From: Thunnus maccoyii
Lineage: Eukaryota; Chordata; Actinopteri; Scombriformes; Scombridae
Assembly: GCF_910596095.1 (NCBI RefSeq)
Contig: NC_056539.1
Location: forward strand, 2,645,001-2,709,000
DNA length: 64,000 bases
Direction of reading: 5' to 3'
Below, one piece after another: positions 53,640-64,000 of this stretch. Under the pieces are notes generated by a model. That model saw only the letters and a list, made by a program, of their open reading frames with translations. It made no database searches and was not told the DNA's origin. Each line of letters opens with the position of its first letter. Within the stretch, counting starts at the first letter, position 1. The position numbers and the translations under genes are program-made.

Positions 53640-54365
53640 GTAAAGACACAACATTAACTTTAATGGCGCCGAAGTTGGCTTCTGTTTGGGGAATTAATGT
53701 GAAAGTTGAGGGATATCTCAGCTCTCTCTCTATTATTACAGCACATACAAGTTGTGAAGGGTACTAGACATCTTGATGAATGCCTTAATGCTGTTTGAAA
53801 CCCAATTTCAAATCTTACATGGTTTCAGCTTTCTGTCTGAATCACATAAGACCATGTCTTATAAATATACTTTAACTTTAAGTGTCATGGTTTTTAATCT
53901 TGACCATGTTTGGTGACTGCCATTTAATGTTGTTATTTATTTAAAAAGGTAAAACCAATGTTCATCAAATTTGAAATGGGGTTTACCTATTGTTAAGAGT
54001 GCTGTTACAACTACTATCAGTTTCAACTGCAAGTGGTACAACAACAATCAATTACTAGAGTTAATTCTGAACTTTTAATAACTCCCGCATCTGTTGTGAA
54101 CTTCTGCATAACTTACATCTTCTACCTAATTAGCTAGGTTATTTTACTGCTTCAAGTTACCTGTTTTTAGCATCTGTATTCCCGCCTGTCTTCACCAGGA
54201 CCACCACCTCTTCTTTGTGGTCTGGCAGTTGAACACATAAACAATGCTAACTTCTTTGCTCAGGTCCTCATTAATGTTATCCCACATGCTTTCTCAAACA
54301 ATGCAGAGCCTGAGTTGCTGAATTTTACATCGTATCAGCAAGCTTATTATGTTCCTGTTGTACTT
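53640..54365. other. no gene recognised
   Basis: AT-rich DNA; nothing supported. Confidence 0.4.
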
Positions 54366-54625
54366 AGTCACTGTAACGTCACCAAGGCCTTGAGTTTAGC
54401 AATTTGACCATCGCCATGTTTGATTTTTGGATGAGAGGGTAAAGCTGCCCATAGCACAGTGCATTTACAACCTATGGTTAACAGTGATAATGGTAATGCT
54501 AATTTCTGCTAGCAAAAAACAGGCATAAAATCATTGAAACAAAACTGAACATCTGATTTCTTGGAAGGTCTTTTATCTCAACCAAACGCTGAACAAGAGA
54601 AGACTTTTTTAGGCAACCAGAACAG
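54366..54625 (+). repeat. high-copy fish repeat, copy B (partial)
   Basis: GACCATCGCCATGTTTGATT, ATGAGAGGGTAAAGCTGCCC, GCTAGCAAAAAACAGGCATA and AACTGAACATCTGATTTCTT follow the order of copies A and C. It is more diverged than they are. The start of the family is missing. Confidence 0.7.
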
Positions 54626-54634
54626 TGTCATTTC

Positions 54635-55145
54635 TCATTTCCCTTGTGTGTTCCTCCTGTGTTTATGTGCACTTCCTCTCACCTGCCCTGCATCACCCTG
54701 GTTAGCCCAGTCCTGCTCCTAGTGTCTTCCCCAGTTTATCTGCTCCCAGCCTGCCCGTGTGTTGTGTCACCTGTTGTCTGTTTACTTTAGTTCTTGTTTT
54801 ATTTTGAAATATTTTCTCCTTGTGCCTTGTCACCTTTACTTCCTGTGTTTGATCACCTCATGTGTTTCACCTGTGTCTCGTTTCCCTCACCTGTGTCTAG
54901 TTTGCAATCACACTCTGTGTATTTATAGTCCAGTTTTCAGTTTGGTCTTTGTCAAGTCGTCTGCTTTCGTATTGTGTTTGTACTGTGTCGTTCTGTGTTT
55001 GTTCCTGTGGTCATGGTCAGTGTTCCTGGTTCTTGTGTCTCAGAGTGTTTTGTGACTTTTGAAGTATTTCATTAAAAATTTCTACATCTGAGCCTGCCTG
55101 CTTGCCGTCATCTGCATTTGGGTCCACCTGCTCCACTCACCTTTA
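54635..55145 (+). repeat. LTR-like repeat, plus strand
   Basis: C/T-rich sequence with CACCTGTGTCTCG/CACCTGTGTCTAG words, ATTTATAGTCCAG (TATA-like), a weak polyadenylation signal near 55070, and the end CTGCATTTGGGTCCACCTGC TCCACTCACC. The end matches the minus-strand repeat at 27603. The hydrophobic open frame inside (54759-55055) is a product of the T-rich composition and not a gene. Its precise class is not settled. Confidence 0.5.
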
Positions 55146-55149
55146 TGAC

Positions 55150-55640
55150 AATGATCTTCAGTTTTACTTAGACGAGGTTCAAATCTTTCATGTGGTCATG
55201 TGCGATTTGTCGCTTTCTAGCAACCCATATATGTATTCGTAATGTATTATTTTTAATAAGCATACGTTTTCTTCCTGGAACGAATATGTTCACACAGTAC
55301 TTTGTTGATTATTCATAGAGTAATAATTAAATGTATTACATTGCAAGTGTTAAGAAAAGGTAAAGAAATTGCTTCTTATTTTTGACACATTTTAATACAA
55401 AAGCCAGTCACGGTACAAAGATTATACATAGACAACAGCACATACATTGTTTAAGCTATAAAACATGTCACAGTCAACATTAACAGCAAGATATATACAA
55501 ACACATAAATACATGTTTAACAAATACTCAATATTGTGTTTCCATTACACCTTGTACATCTGTCTAAAGTCACGGAGCAAGTGGCCAATCGTGTTGTTTT
55601 CCAAGCCAGTACTTCCATTCAATGAAATGGAAGTACTGTG
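55150..55640. other. no gene; possible 3' UTR of the minus-strand transcript
   Basis: AT-rich sequence. On the minus strand ATTAAA lies near 55397 and could be the polyadenylation signal for the exon at 55653-55708. Confidence 0.3.
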
Positions 55641-55652
55641 AACCCTCAAAAA

Positions 55653-55708
55653 TCAAACCACTCCTGAAGGACCTGCTGATATCACCATGGCATCACCATC
55701 TACATCTC
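55653..55708 (-). other. candidate last coding exon of an unknown transcript
   Basis: After the acceptor TTTTCTCCACAG the frame reads DVDGDAMVISAGPSGVV and stops at 55653. It has the look of a real terminal exon. Partner exons may be at 56140-56310 and near 57575. I do not recognise the protein. Confidence 0.3.
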
Positions 55709-56139
55709 CTGTGGAGAAAATTATAACTAATGTCACTGTATTGCCAATTATGCAATTTTAATAAAAAGTACAATAATAAAGATAAAAATTGAATAATAAA
55801 AGATTAACACAAATGCGGAGGAGAAGAAGAAACACATCTTCCTCAGACAATAGGGGAAGCAATAGGAGCCATGGCTAGAAAATGTCTAATAAAATCTGAT
55901 TTGATATGTGAGAATGTATAACATTAAGTATAAGATGAAATCAGTGGTTCAGGGGAAGGGATTACAATTTGTCTGGTAAAAATGTACTAAACGCAGTGTA
56001 AAGGCCACTTTAAAAAGAGCATGTCGTGAATAAACGGCACATAATAAGAAAAACTTCGCTGGCAAAAATGTTGCATCCAAATAACAAGTGTCTTCAATAT
56101 CAAAAGAAAAATATGTCCAAGACTGGTATCCAAACTTAC

Positions 56140-56310
56140 CACATTTATCCATCCCTTGTAGAGTTGGACTTTATCATTGTCATGTGGTGTCTACACACAG
56201 GGCACTTCTTTTTGATGCAAGAAGTTTGGGGGTTTTTTGCAACCACTTCATCAATGATCTTCCCCCTTTTTCTGCTTTGCAAAACAATTCTCTCATCAAC
56301 CTTGCCATGT
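56140..56310 (-). other. candidate internal exon with CxxC motif
   Basis: The block is bordered by an acceptor (TGTATCTCCCACAG) and a strong donor (TGTG|GTAAGT). Between them one frame reads HGKVDERIVLQSRKRGKIID, EVVAKNPQTSCIKKKCPVCR and HHMTMIKSNSTRDG, with a TAA 6 bp before the donor. The Lys/Arg-rich sequence with a CPVC pair could be a small zinc-binding or DNA-binding end. Either the stop is real or it is a late mutation. Family unknown. Confidence 0.35.
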
Positions 56311-56397
56311 CTGTGGGAGATACAAAGTGTACTCATGAACATTCATAAACAGGTCCCAATCCCTAAAAGGCTTTCAGTTCTTCTCCAGCCCACTGTA

Positions 56398-57130
56398 ACC
56401 ATAGACTGTATAAAAATAACGGACATATCTGTCAAGACATCACCCATTGGTTTGTGGACTCGGCGTTTTGAGGCCTCTAGTTTGTTATTCTGACTGTCAC
56501 CTTATTGGATTTTTGGAGCCAGAAGTGGTGATAAGTGGACAAGATGGTGCAGCTGACCATAACACTAGTTGCTAGCTTGGTTAGAGCAGTGCATTTACAG
56601 TCTATGGTCAGCTGTGATAATATTAATGCTAATTTTTGCTAGTGAAAAACAGGCTTAAAACCATTAAAACAAAATGTACTCACTGAAAAAACTGAACACC
56701 CAGCTCCTGAAAACACTGAAATAGCGACGCCATGGACAGCTACAGCTACAGCTATAGTCTGAATTTGGGGTTACGCCATGTTTACGTTACGTAACCAACG
56801 TTGCCACCATGGTAGCGACTTGTCAGTCAATCACAACGTGGCCATGCCCTAGAGCATACCCTACTTTATTGTCAAATTTAAATAACATGGGACTGTAACT
56901 TACAAAATGGTCATGATGTATTGAAAAAGACTTGAAACTAGCGATCAAAACCATAAACTCATTAGAAAACCGTTAACAGATGTAATAAATCAAGTGAGAA
57001 GTAGGGTCATTTTCTCATAGACTTCCATACAAATGGTTTTCTTTTTGGAGACAGTGGAGTCTCCTCCTGCTGGCGATTAGAGAGAATGCAGGTTTAAGTC
57101 ACTTCTGCATTGGCTTCCCTTTTCAGTCCC
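56398..57130 (+). repeat. high-copy fish repeat, copy C (longest)
   Basis: It begins CATAGACTGTATAAAAATAA and contains CACCCATTGGTTTGTGGACT, GATTTTTGGAGCCAGAAGTG, CTAGTTGCTAGCTTGGTTAG and AAAACAGGCTTAAAACCATT, all in copy A too. Towards the end it has GGAGTCTCCTCCTGCTGGCG and a GCAGGTTTAAGTCACTTCTG segment that are common in fish genomes. The right inverted end is missing. Confidence 0.75.
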
Positions 57131-57329
57131 AGAGCTACCCAATTGATTATAGCATTGTGTTTGATACTAATGTCACGTGGTTGTCATAAAATGCACCCAC
57201 TACTATTTTTCAATGAAGTGACTTGTAAACTTCTAACCCGTATGAACAAAAGAATTACAGATTTAATAAATAACACGCAGGCTTCTTGGAATTTTATTGC
57301 TCACATATAATACAAAAACTATTACAATC

Positions 57330-57480
57330 AGAAACGTGTTGTAGTGCATCGGCCCAAGTCTGTGTTTCCGTTTGTGTTGTGAAAGCCCCAAATCTTCATA
57401 AAGCTTCATCCACCCATCACAAGTAATGAAAGTTAAATTTGCAAGCATTAGCAGAATAACTACAGCTAACTGTTGCCACA
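57330..57480 (-). repeat. probable dispersed repeat
   Basis: The minus strand carries TGGATGAAGCTTTATGAAGA, TTGGGGCTTTCACAACACAA and GGGCCGATGCACTACAACAC. I believe this is a fish repeat rather than an exon, although a 72-codon frame spans it. Recognised only from memory. Confidence 0.35.
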
Positions 57481-57574
57481 TTACAAGCTTACATTAGTGG
57501 TTGTTGGCTGACAACGTTGTAAAACATTAACACTAATTTAGCGTTAGCTATGTTCAATCGCAAAACAAACTTAC

Positions 57575-57625
57575 CTGAGATTTTGTCCAATTGCTGCCAC
57601 TCGTCACTCTCACTGTGGGTTGTAT
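57575..57625 (-). other. candidate exon end with strong donor
   Basis: One frame reads SESDEWQQLDKIS and ends at ATCTCAG|GTAAGT (57575). The upstream exon border may be CAACCCACAG at about 57615. It could belong to the same minus-strand transcript as 56140-56310. Protein unknown. Confidence 0.3.
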
Positions 57626-57784
57626 GAATAAAACATTCATTCACAACACAAAGAAAACACTTTTTCTGAACACGGGAAGTTGTTTGAATTCACTCAGACT
57701 TGAGGATCGCCCGGACCAAAACTTGAGCATGAATGTGCTCTATCGTGGTGAGTGGGATGGTCTCTCCTTAATCTGATTGGTTAT

Positions 57785-59135
57785 TGTGTATCTTTAAATG
57801 TAGCTGTATCTAGACTTAAAAGTCTCCTTGTGTGGCCGTCTTGTAAAATGGATGGTACTTTAACTACTTTAAATAAAAAGCTTTAGCTGAGAGAATTGTT
57901 GTTTAAAAAGACAATGTAACGTTAATGCTACACTCTCCAGTCCAGTAGGTGGCGTATTGGCAAATGCCATTAAATGTTAAGATGACATCGGCCTGTACTT
58001 TGGTGGTCATTTCACTCTGTGTAATTTAAGTTAACTGTTAGCATGTCTGGTAGTTAAGCAAGGCTGGAAATTGCACACACATTAGAGGTGACCTGAAAAG
58101 TGATGTAAAACATTGATGTACATAACGTTGTAGCAACGTTATTGTAGGCTTTTTTGCATGTTTTGAAATAATATTTTCAGAAGATCACTGATATCACGTT
58201 CCTGTAGGTAACTAACAAAGCCCACATCCACTGTGTACCAGAGACATCAGTAACGTTATGTATGTGTAATGTTAGCATGTGTTACGTGATGTGACTTAAT
58301 GTGTATAAAATGGTCGATTTTTATGTTTGTCATTTAAACAATAACCAAAAAATAAATAAATAAATAAAATATTTTTTTCCCACTGTTATCCAGCAGTTGA
58401 TTGTATCTTCAGAGAAATATTTGTGATCTCGCAGATATTTTTACCTCCCCGGAGTGATAAACCCAATATTTCCAGAGACTGTGCTGCTGTGATCTGCTCT
58501 TCTGATATAAAGACCGGGGGCATCAAGCTGCACTGTTGGTGGAATTATTATTATTATTTGAACATTGATATCGTATTATTGTAGGCAGGTAGAAAACATC
58601 AGTGACATCACAAAAATACCTTCTTAGGATGCAATCTGCTGCTGGATAACAGGTGAATAAATGACGTTAACATTTCACCCCCTAGTGTCTGCATAGGGAG
58701 CTCAATGTGACAGAGTAACGTAGGTAACTTAGTGCCAAGGTCACAAATGGGGAGCATTTATTTTGTCTGTGACAGCAAAATGTGTTACACAGGCAATCAT
58801 AAACTCCTGTCAGTTAAACTGGCCTTTCTAAAAATTTTTAGGTTTGGTTAATTTAAAAATTGCACTATAAATGGACTTGAAGAAACTTGCTAAAGGCTAA
58901 AAACAACCTATAATGTAACACTCTTTCAAGTGACAGGCTAACTGTTCAAAAAGAACTGTTAGAAAAAAAGAAGGAAAAAAAGAACAAGAGCAACAAAAAA
59001 AAACCCCTAAAAAGAAATCAAAGAAATATTAGTAAATAACAGAAAGAAGTGCACAATATAAATAAGTAATATTTAATAAGAAAAAAAACTTTTTTTAATT
59101 TTGAAGGGGAAAACTTTCATTGTGAACTACATAAT
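57785..59135. other. no gene recognised
   Basis: AT-rich DNA; A-rich between 58960 and 59100 (AGAAAAAAAG-type). Nothing coding is supported. Confidence 0.4.
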
Positions 59136-59140
59136 CCAGC

Positions 59141-59795
59141 CCGCCCCCTGTTATTACCATGTAGAGAAAGTAGTCTGTCCTTACTGAGTAAGACTTGGAG
59201 AACAGCACATACCTTATGGTTTCTGTGTAATTAAAGAATAAAATCATTTTTCATAACTTCCTGCATACCTCATTATTGTGTAATTAAAGATATACTATGT
59301 TTATTATTACATTAGTGCATTTTTTTCATCCTTGGATGACAATACAAGCCTTCCATAGGAAGAGAGAAGTAAGTTTGCCCGTTATGAGCTGCAGTGCTGG
59401 ACCAACATGGCTGCTAGGAGCTAATTTTCAAAAGTATAGACCCATTTCTCAGCTTGTTCTTACTCAAATTCATACAATGAAGCAATAGACATAAACATAA
59501 TAAATGTAAATTCAAGTATGGATGAAGCTTGCCTGCCTGCCTGCCAAACACATGCACAAAAAATGATTGTCACAACTGCCATGAGCAAAGTGTAAAAACA
59601 TTTGATTTTATCGCACATATACATATGTATTGATTCACATGAGGAAGTTACACCATAAGTTCCGGGAAGTTACGCGGTAAATTTTGGGAAGTTACACTTT
59701 AAAACCCCGATTGTTACTCCCTTGTTCCTCATTGTCTTGTTTTCTTCTGCTGTACCGTAAAACACGGGCTGTATTATAAAGCGTTACCAACACGT
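59141..59795 (+). repeat. uninterrupted partner of the repeat split by Harbinger
   Basis: It runs from CCCCCTGTTATTACCATGTA to CTGTATTATAAAGCGTTACC and is the reverse complement of 46310-46965 plus 48795-48870. The last bases are the family's inverted-repeat terminus. It contains GGAAGTTAC / GGGAAGTTAC words spaced by about 25 bp. No coding capacity. Confidence 0.85.
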
Positions 59796-60052
59796 CTCTA
59801 TTGACCAGTCTCGGTTGGAGTGACAGCTTGACAATATTCATAGTTGGTAAACAAGGGAGGGAGTTTTGAAGTCAGAGAAGACAGAAAATCAATGTGCAGG
59901 TATGTTTACACATAACTTCCATTTTAGTAATAGCAAGAATGTTGCTTTGAACTGGTGCATGTAGATTGCTTTTGTTTAATGATCTGTGAGGGTGTAATGG
60001 GTCAAAAAATACATAATTTTATGTCATCAACCCATCAGATTCTGTGACCTGC

Positions 60053-60215
60053 AGTGTTGGGAGAAGTACTCACGTCTTATGAATAAGTATCAATACCACA
60101 ATGTAAAAATACTCCATTACAAGTAAAAACCCTGCATTTAAAACCCTACTTAGAGTAAGTAAATTTAGCTGGTAATACTTTTATACTTTTACTTAAGTAG
60201 GATTTTAAATGCAGG
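60053..60215 (+). repeat. hAT-like repeat fragment, CAGTGTTGGG end
   Basis: It starts CAGTGTTGGGAGAAGTACTC, then has TACTCCATTACAAGTAAAAA and TTTTACTTAAGTAGGATTTT, typical of a vertebrate hAT-type element built of AAGTA/TACTT words. The far end is not present. Confidence 0.6.
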
Positions 60216-60559
60216 ATTGTTTGATGATATAATTGGCCACCCTGCATCCAACACATGCAATGACTGTCTGAGGCAGCTTGCTTAATATCTTATTCTGTCA
60301 GCATATGTCCTGCTAAGGACCTAAACACCAAGGCAGAGTGACGGGCACCTAGGCCATTCGAGATCAATATCAAGTCCAGTGGCACAGCTGCTTTGTTGGA
60401 TTGGTGTCTTTATTTGACATCAATCTTCATTACATGTTTTGGACTGATTTTTGTATATGTGTCATACATGAAGTAGTAATTGTTTCTGTACTGTGCTGTC
60501 TTTCTTCACCTGTCTTTTTCAGATGTGTCCTCATGGTCACACTGTGTGGAATTGGACTT

Positions 60560-60811
60560 CCTAGCCCATTTTAAAGTATGGGATGCTGGTGGGGGACTTC
60601 TTGTTGGCCAGTAACATACTGCTCTCTGGCAATAACTGTGCAAAGATATCACTCCTATTCAAATTTATGAAAATGGGGAAGGTGGGGAGGTCCTCGTTCT
60701 TCAGGATCCAGGACTCCTACTGTGTGGACACTATAAAGGACCTCTGGAATGAGAAGAAAGCCAAAATCATCACCCAGCTTCAGTCTAAAGGGCCTGTTGT
60801 GGCCCTGGATT

Positions 60812-60852
<41 letters not shown>

Positions 60853-62665
60853 AACTATACACCATATAAGAGAACTGTATTTGTTCCCAAGAGACAGTAT
60901 TAGCAAGGCAGATTCAAGGTGATACGAAGACCTAACACAAATTTTTTTTTACAAAAACTACTTTGGCTTTTGTGGATGATTTTTGAATAGATGCTGACAA
61001 TATTTTCAATTAAGTTTTTATTTGTGACATAAGAAGCGCTAGCCTGACCTATGGCTGCTCAGTGTTGTTTCATGCAGTTGGAGCAGCTTAAAATGACAGG
61101 TTTTGCTCATTATTGAACAGTGTAGTTACCATTTTTGCTCTCTTTTTGTTCTCATTTTTATTCAAAGGATTGAATGGATGGACAGATGGATGGATGGACA
61201 GTCCTGGATACTGTGCACAATAGTGCACATACGCTGCCATGGACAATGAATCCAAACAGATCATCTGCATGGTCAACATTGACAAGCGGGAGACACTGAG
61301 GATCTCCATTGTCATGGAGAAGGAGTGCTTCATGGATACCTTTGAGACACTCTGTCAAGAGCTGAATGTAACAGAAATTTGCACAGATGCTCATACCCAA
61401 ATATCAGCCCTGCTCAGTTAGAGTAGTTATTGTAGTTTTCTTTAAGGGTTGGTGCAGCAATGTAACCTTCTACATAAAGTCCCAGACCACATTCATCACT
61501 TACATCATTATGACTAGACACTGTTTTGGATTATTACATAGCATACATAAGTGTTCCATGACTTGTTTTTGTCCTCCCGACAAAGGGACATACAAAGACT
61601 GTTGAGTCCCCCACATCCTGGACATCTGGCATGGGTCCAAAGGCTTGGGCAGAAAAAAATCATGCAGTAAGTTCATCATCTCTTGATGGAGAGAGGGATG
61701 GAGCTGGATTTTTTAAAATCATCTACATCAGTGTACATACACAGTTACATTTCTAACTTTTTCCTCAGGACATGTGGCTTGGATTCATATCCCGTATCAC
61801 AGGAGAACATGTGAACATGTGAACTTGTTGACTGTCACCATGGCCCCTTGGTGGAGAGCAGAGAGAAGGAGTGGATCCACAAGGGTTCCAGGGCACAGCA
61901 GAGACTGACAACTTATTCTTGACGCACGCTGGCTAAAGACCATGCACAAGTATCTATGTTTCAAGTATATCAGCATAGGTTGCTATATTCAACTAACTGT
62001 TTTCTCCTATACAAATATTATACTGTAATTCAGAATTGATGCTGCTATGTCTTGAATTGTATTACCAGAACATAAAGCAATTGTATATTATTTTCACTGT
62101 GGATCTGTAGTTGTTGCACAATCACATAAGTTCCACAATCACATACTCAGCAAGCAAACGCTGGCTGGCCTGGACTACAATGATCACATCCACAGACCAG
62201 CCAAGAGAAAAGCTATGGATGGATGAACTTATAGGTGCTGAGTCAAGACAGAGCCACTAATATGCCAAATATAGGTACAATGTTTTGTTTTTGTAACAAG
62301 TACAAAATGCATGGTGCTGATTTAGTGTGATGATGGCATTTTATGTGGAAATGCAAACTACTGTGCAATGTAAGGTAATATGAATGTTTCACTAAGCTTA
62401 AACTCCTTTCTCTTATGACAGGTAAGGCAAAGTGTACAATAAGAAGTCCAGGAAGTGGAACTTGTACACACTGAAGGTGGAGAAGGACTACAGCTACATT
62501 GCAGACATCCAGAGCGCTTCTGTGGTGATGGTTGTTTGCAACTGAGAGAATGCTACGGATCAGAACCAGGAGGCCTGACAATCCCTGTCAACATGGGGTT
62601 CTCTCTGGTGTTCCTGCCCCAAATACCCAGGAGCTGTTGCAGATGCAAGTCAGTAGAGGGCTAGG
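60560..62665 (+). pseudogene. Kolobok-like transposase, heavily decayed
   Basis: The plus strand carries, in order: MLVGDFLLASNILLSGNNCA and GKVGRSSFFRIQDSYCVDTI (60583 on); VVALD, with the first catalytic Asp; a 390-bp gap holding a (CA)n run and possibly an old intron; MDSPGYCAQ, then a TAG (61221), then CTYAAMDNESKQIICMVNID and VMEKECFMDTFETLCQELNV; VTEICTDAHTQISALL with the second Asp (about 61395); LDIWHGSKGLGRK (about 61618); a part with WIHKG and RLTTYS (about 61870); GLDYNDHIHRPAKRK (about 62172); and KKSRKWNLYTLKVEKDYSYI (about 62440). D(G)RMDSPG...YCTY...ATD-type motifs are those I associate with Kolobok DDE transposases. Many stops and frameshifts; inactive. Superfamily call moderate. 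Confidence 0.6.
60817..60849. repeat. (CA)n microsatellite
   Basis: About 16 CA units directly after the first catalytic segment of the Kolobok-like transposase. Confidence 0.9.
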
Positions 62666-62669
62666 TGAG

Positions 62670-63280
62670 TTAGCTTACGATATTGTAGCTTGAACATGAA
62701 GTGGTAACATATTTATATGCAAAAGCAACTTTAAAATCCATATGGCTCCATTATAAGTAATTCCAATGTAGATTGTAGATATTAATGCCAGGTTCCACAT
62801 ACCATCATCAGGTCTGTTTTGAAAGATTCTGAACCTCAACACTACTTATGATGATCTACAATAGTTATCTAAACAAAGCCATGGCACAACAAAATTAAAC
62901 ATGTGGCTTTTATCGCCAAACACAGACATTGTAACAAATCACTGATACAATTGTGAAACTATGCAAATGACTCTGAAAGTGAAATTTCGCTAACTCTAAA
63001 ATAACTAGAATTGCTAACCATCAAATGAAAGTAAATGGAAAAATTAATGTCCAAGTTTGATATAACAGAGGCCTATGTCTATTTCTGGCCAATCTAAAAT
63101 ATAGTCAAATAATACTCACTTCCGACAGTAGGTTGAAAACTGTTATGACGGTGCATAAAATGCAGCCAAAGTTGTAGTGTTATCATTCTTTGACAGTAAC
63201 GTGGTGGCCTTTGAAATGCAATAATTACTGTCAGATATGTAATTGTGATATTCTGTCTAAAGGATAATCACTGCCAAAAC
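62670..63280. other. no gene recognised
   Basis: AT-rich DNA between the transposase remnant and the dispersed repeat. Confidence 0.4.
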
Positions 63281-63289
63281 AGTAGAAGA

Positions 63290-63600
63290 TTACCACAGCG
63301 CCCATATGATGCCACATGCACAGGCTGACCTGTCAGCCAACACTGACTTGTGTTTATAATGTAGGACACATTGGGATCTTGTCTTTAATTTCAAATTGAG
63401 GAGGTGAGTGAATTCCAAAGAGACATGGAGAGTTGCCTCACCTCTGGACCCCCAAACTGACCTCTTTGCCGAGTGGGGATCTGACAACATGATACTGACC
63501 AAAGTTAAACACTGTGACAAAATGAAGATTGAACAGACCATTTCTGACCAATAACTAAATTATGTCCTAAACTAAAAGCATAAATGACCTTTGGGGTCAT
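63290..63600. repeat. second copy of the repeat at 22.8-23.1 kb
   Basis: GTCTTTAATTTCAAATTGAG, GAGAGTTGCCTCACCTCTGG, CAAACTGACCTCTTTGCCGA and ATTTCTGACCAATAACTAAA match the first copy in order and orientation. The part before 63370 is less clear. Confidence 0.7.
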
Positions 63601-64000
63601 TTGAACCAGGAGAAAGGACTGATAACTCAACACACATGCACAGAAAACTCTTTTTGGCCTCCTTGCCCACACATACTAGAGTCATCAACTCTAACTCACA
63701 TTCTTGAAGGACATTCATTGAGCTTCTCTGCAAATCTGAGCTAAAGCTGAATTTCATGTGAATTAAATGTCTAATCATTATGTAAATTGTGTAATCTTGT
63801 CATGGAAATACATAAAGAATGGTATAATTTTGATAGTTGTGTGTTTACCTATTGAGGAGATATTAATATTCGATTTTATTCCATTTTTACTACATGTGAC
63901 AACACTGGCCTATAGTAATAAGATTAGAATTTCAAATTGAATTTTCTTATGTTAAGAGTTAATGAATGTTTATATGGTAAATATGCAATGGTATTTTTAA
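63601..64000. other. no gene recognised
   Basis: AT-rich DNA to the end of the window. Confidence 0.4.

Noticed and set aside
54759-55055. 98-codon hydrophobic frame resembling a membrane protein
   Set aside because: The hydrophobicity follows from the T-rich repeat; the sequence recurs as a repeat at 27.6 kb.
1-64000. CRISPR arrays, bacterial operons, rRNA genes
   Set aside because: None present: spaced identical repeats of CRISPR type, ribosome-binding sites and rRNA segments were looked for and not seen; the window is vertebrate.

Overview
This window reads as a gene-poor, AT-rich stretch of a ray-finned fish chromosome, probably a percomorph teleost. The evidence is the mix of mobile elements: an L2 LINE whose 3' end carries the fish-typical ATAAATAAAATTGAATTG tail, a Ngaro-type tyrosine-recombinase retrotransposon, a Gmr1-type Ty3/gypsy element, Harbinger, Tc1, hAT and Kolobok-like transposons, and many short terminal-inverted-repeat elements. 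There are CA/GA microsatellites and no bacterial-style operons. I recognise no intact conventional host gene. The species cannot be named from the sequence.

Layout. 1-1.4 kb: a piece of a high-copy repeat, a broken hAT transposase and a small inverted-repeat element. 4.6-5.07 kb: a CpG-rich patch that looks like a first exon with a good splice donor. 5.9-6.7 and 8.2-9.9 kb: 3' parts of two LINEs on the minus strand. 11.0-14.8 kb: a third LINE split by a TTAA-flanked transposon that itself holds another inverted-repeat element. 16.9-18.7 kb: two non-autonomous DNA transposons with recognisable ends. 18.7-28.9 kb: mostly unannotatable AT-rich DNA with scattered repeats. 28.9-29.5 kb: a broken Harbinger transposase.

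30.76-35.27 kb is the centrepiece: an almost complete Ngaro-like element on the minus strand with Gag, reverse transcriptase/RNase H and tyrosine recombinase, ended by near-perfect 17-18 bp inverted repeats. Gag and the recombinase are open, but the RT/RNase H reading frame is damaged. 35.9-38.6 kb holds an L2 LINE interrupted by a 1.5 kb LTR-like insertion, then a Tc1 5' fragment.

41.7 kb has a gypsy integrase scrap. 46.3-48.9 kb has a Harbinger element inserted in a repeat whose uninterrupted, inverted partner lies at 59.1-59.8 kb. 49.2-53.3 kb, all minus strand, has exons of a CCDC106-like gene, a retrotransposon Gag-like fragment and the integrase half of a Gmr1-type gypsy element. 54.3-57.6 kb has further repeat copies and three exon-like blocks of an unknown minus-strand transcript. 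60.5-62.7 kb is a decayed Kolobok-like transposase.

The coding sequences do not form a pathway. They record successive, often nested insertions. Most are dead; the Ngaro-like element and the Harbinger element look the youngest because their reading frames are the longest.
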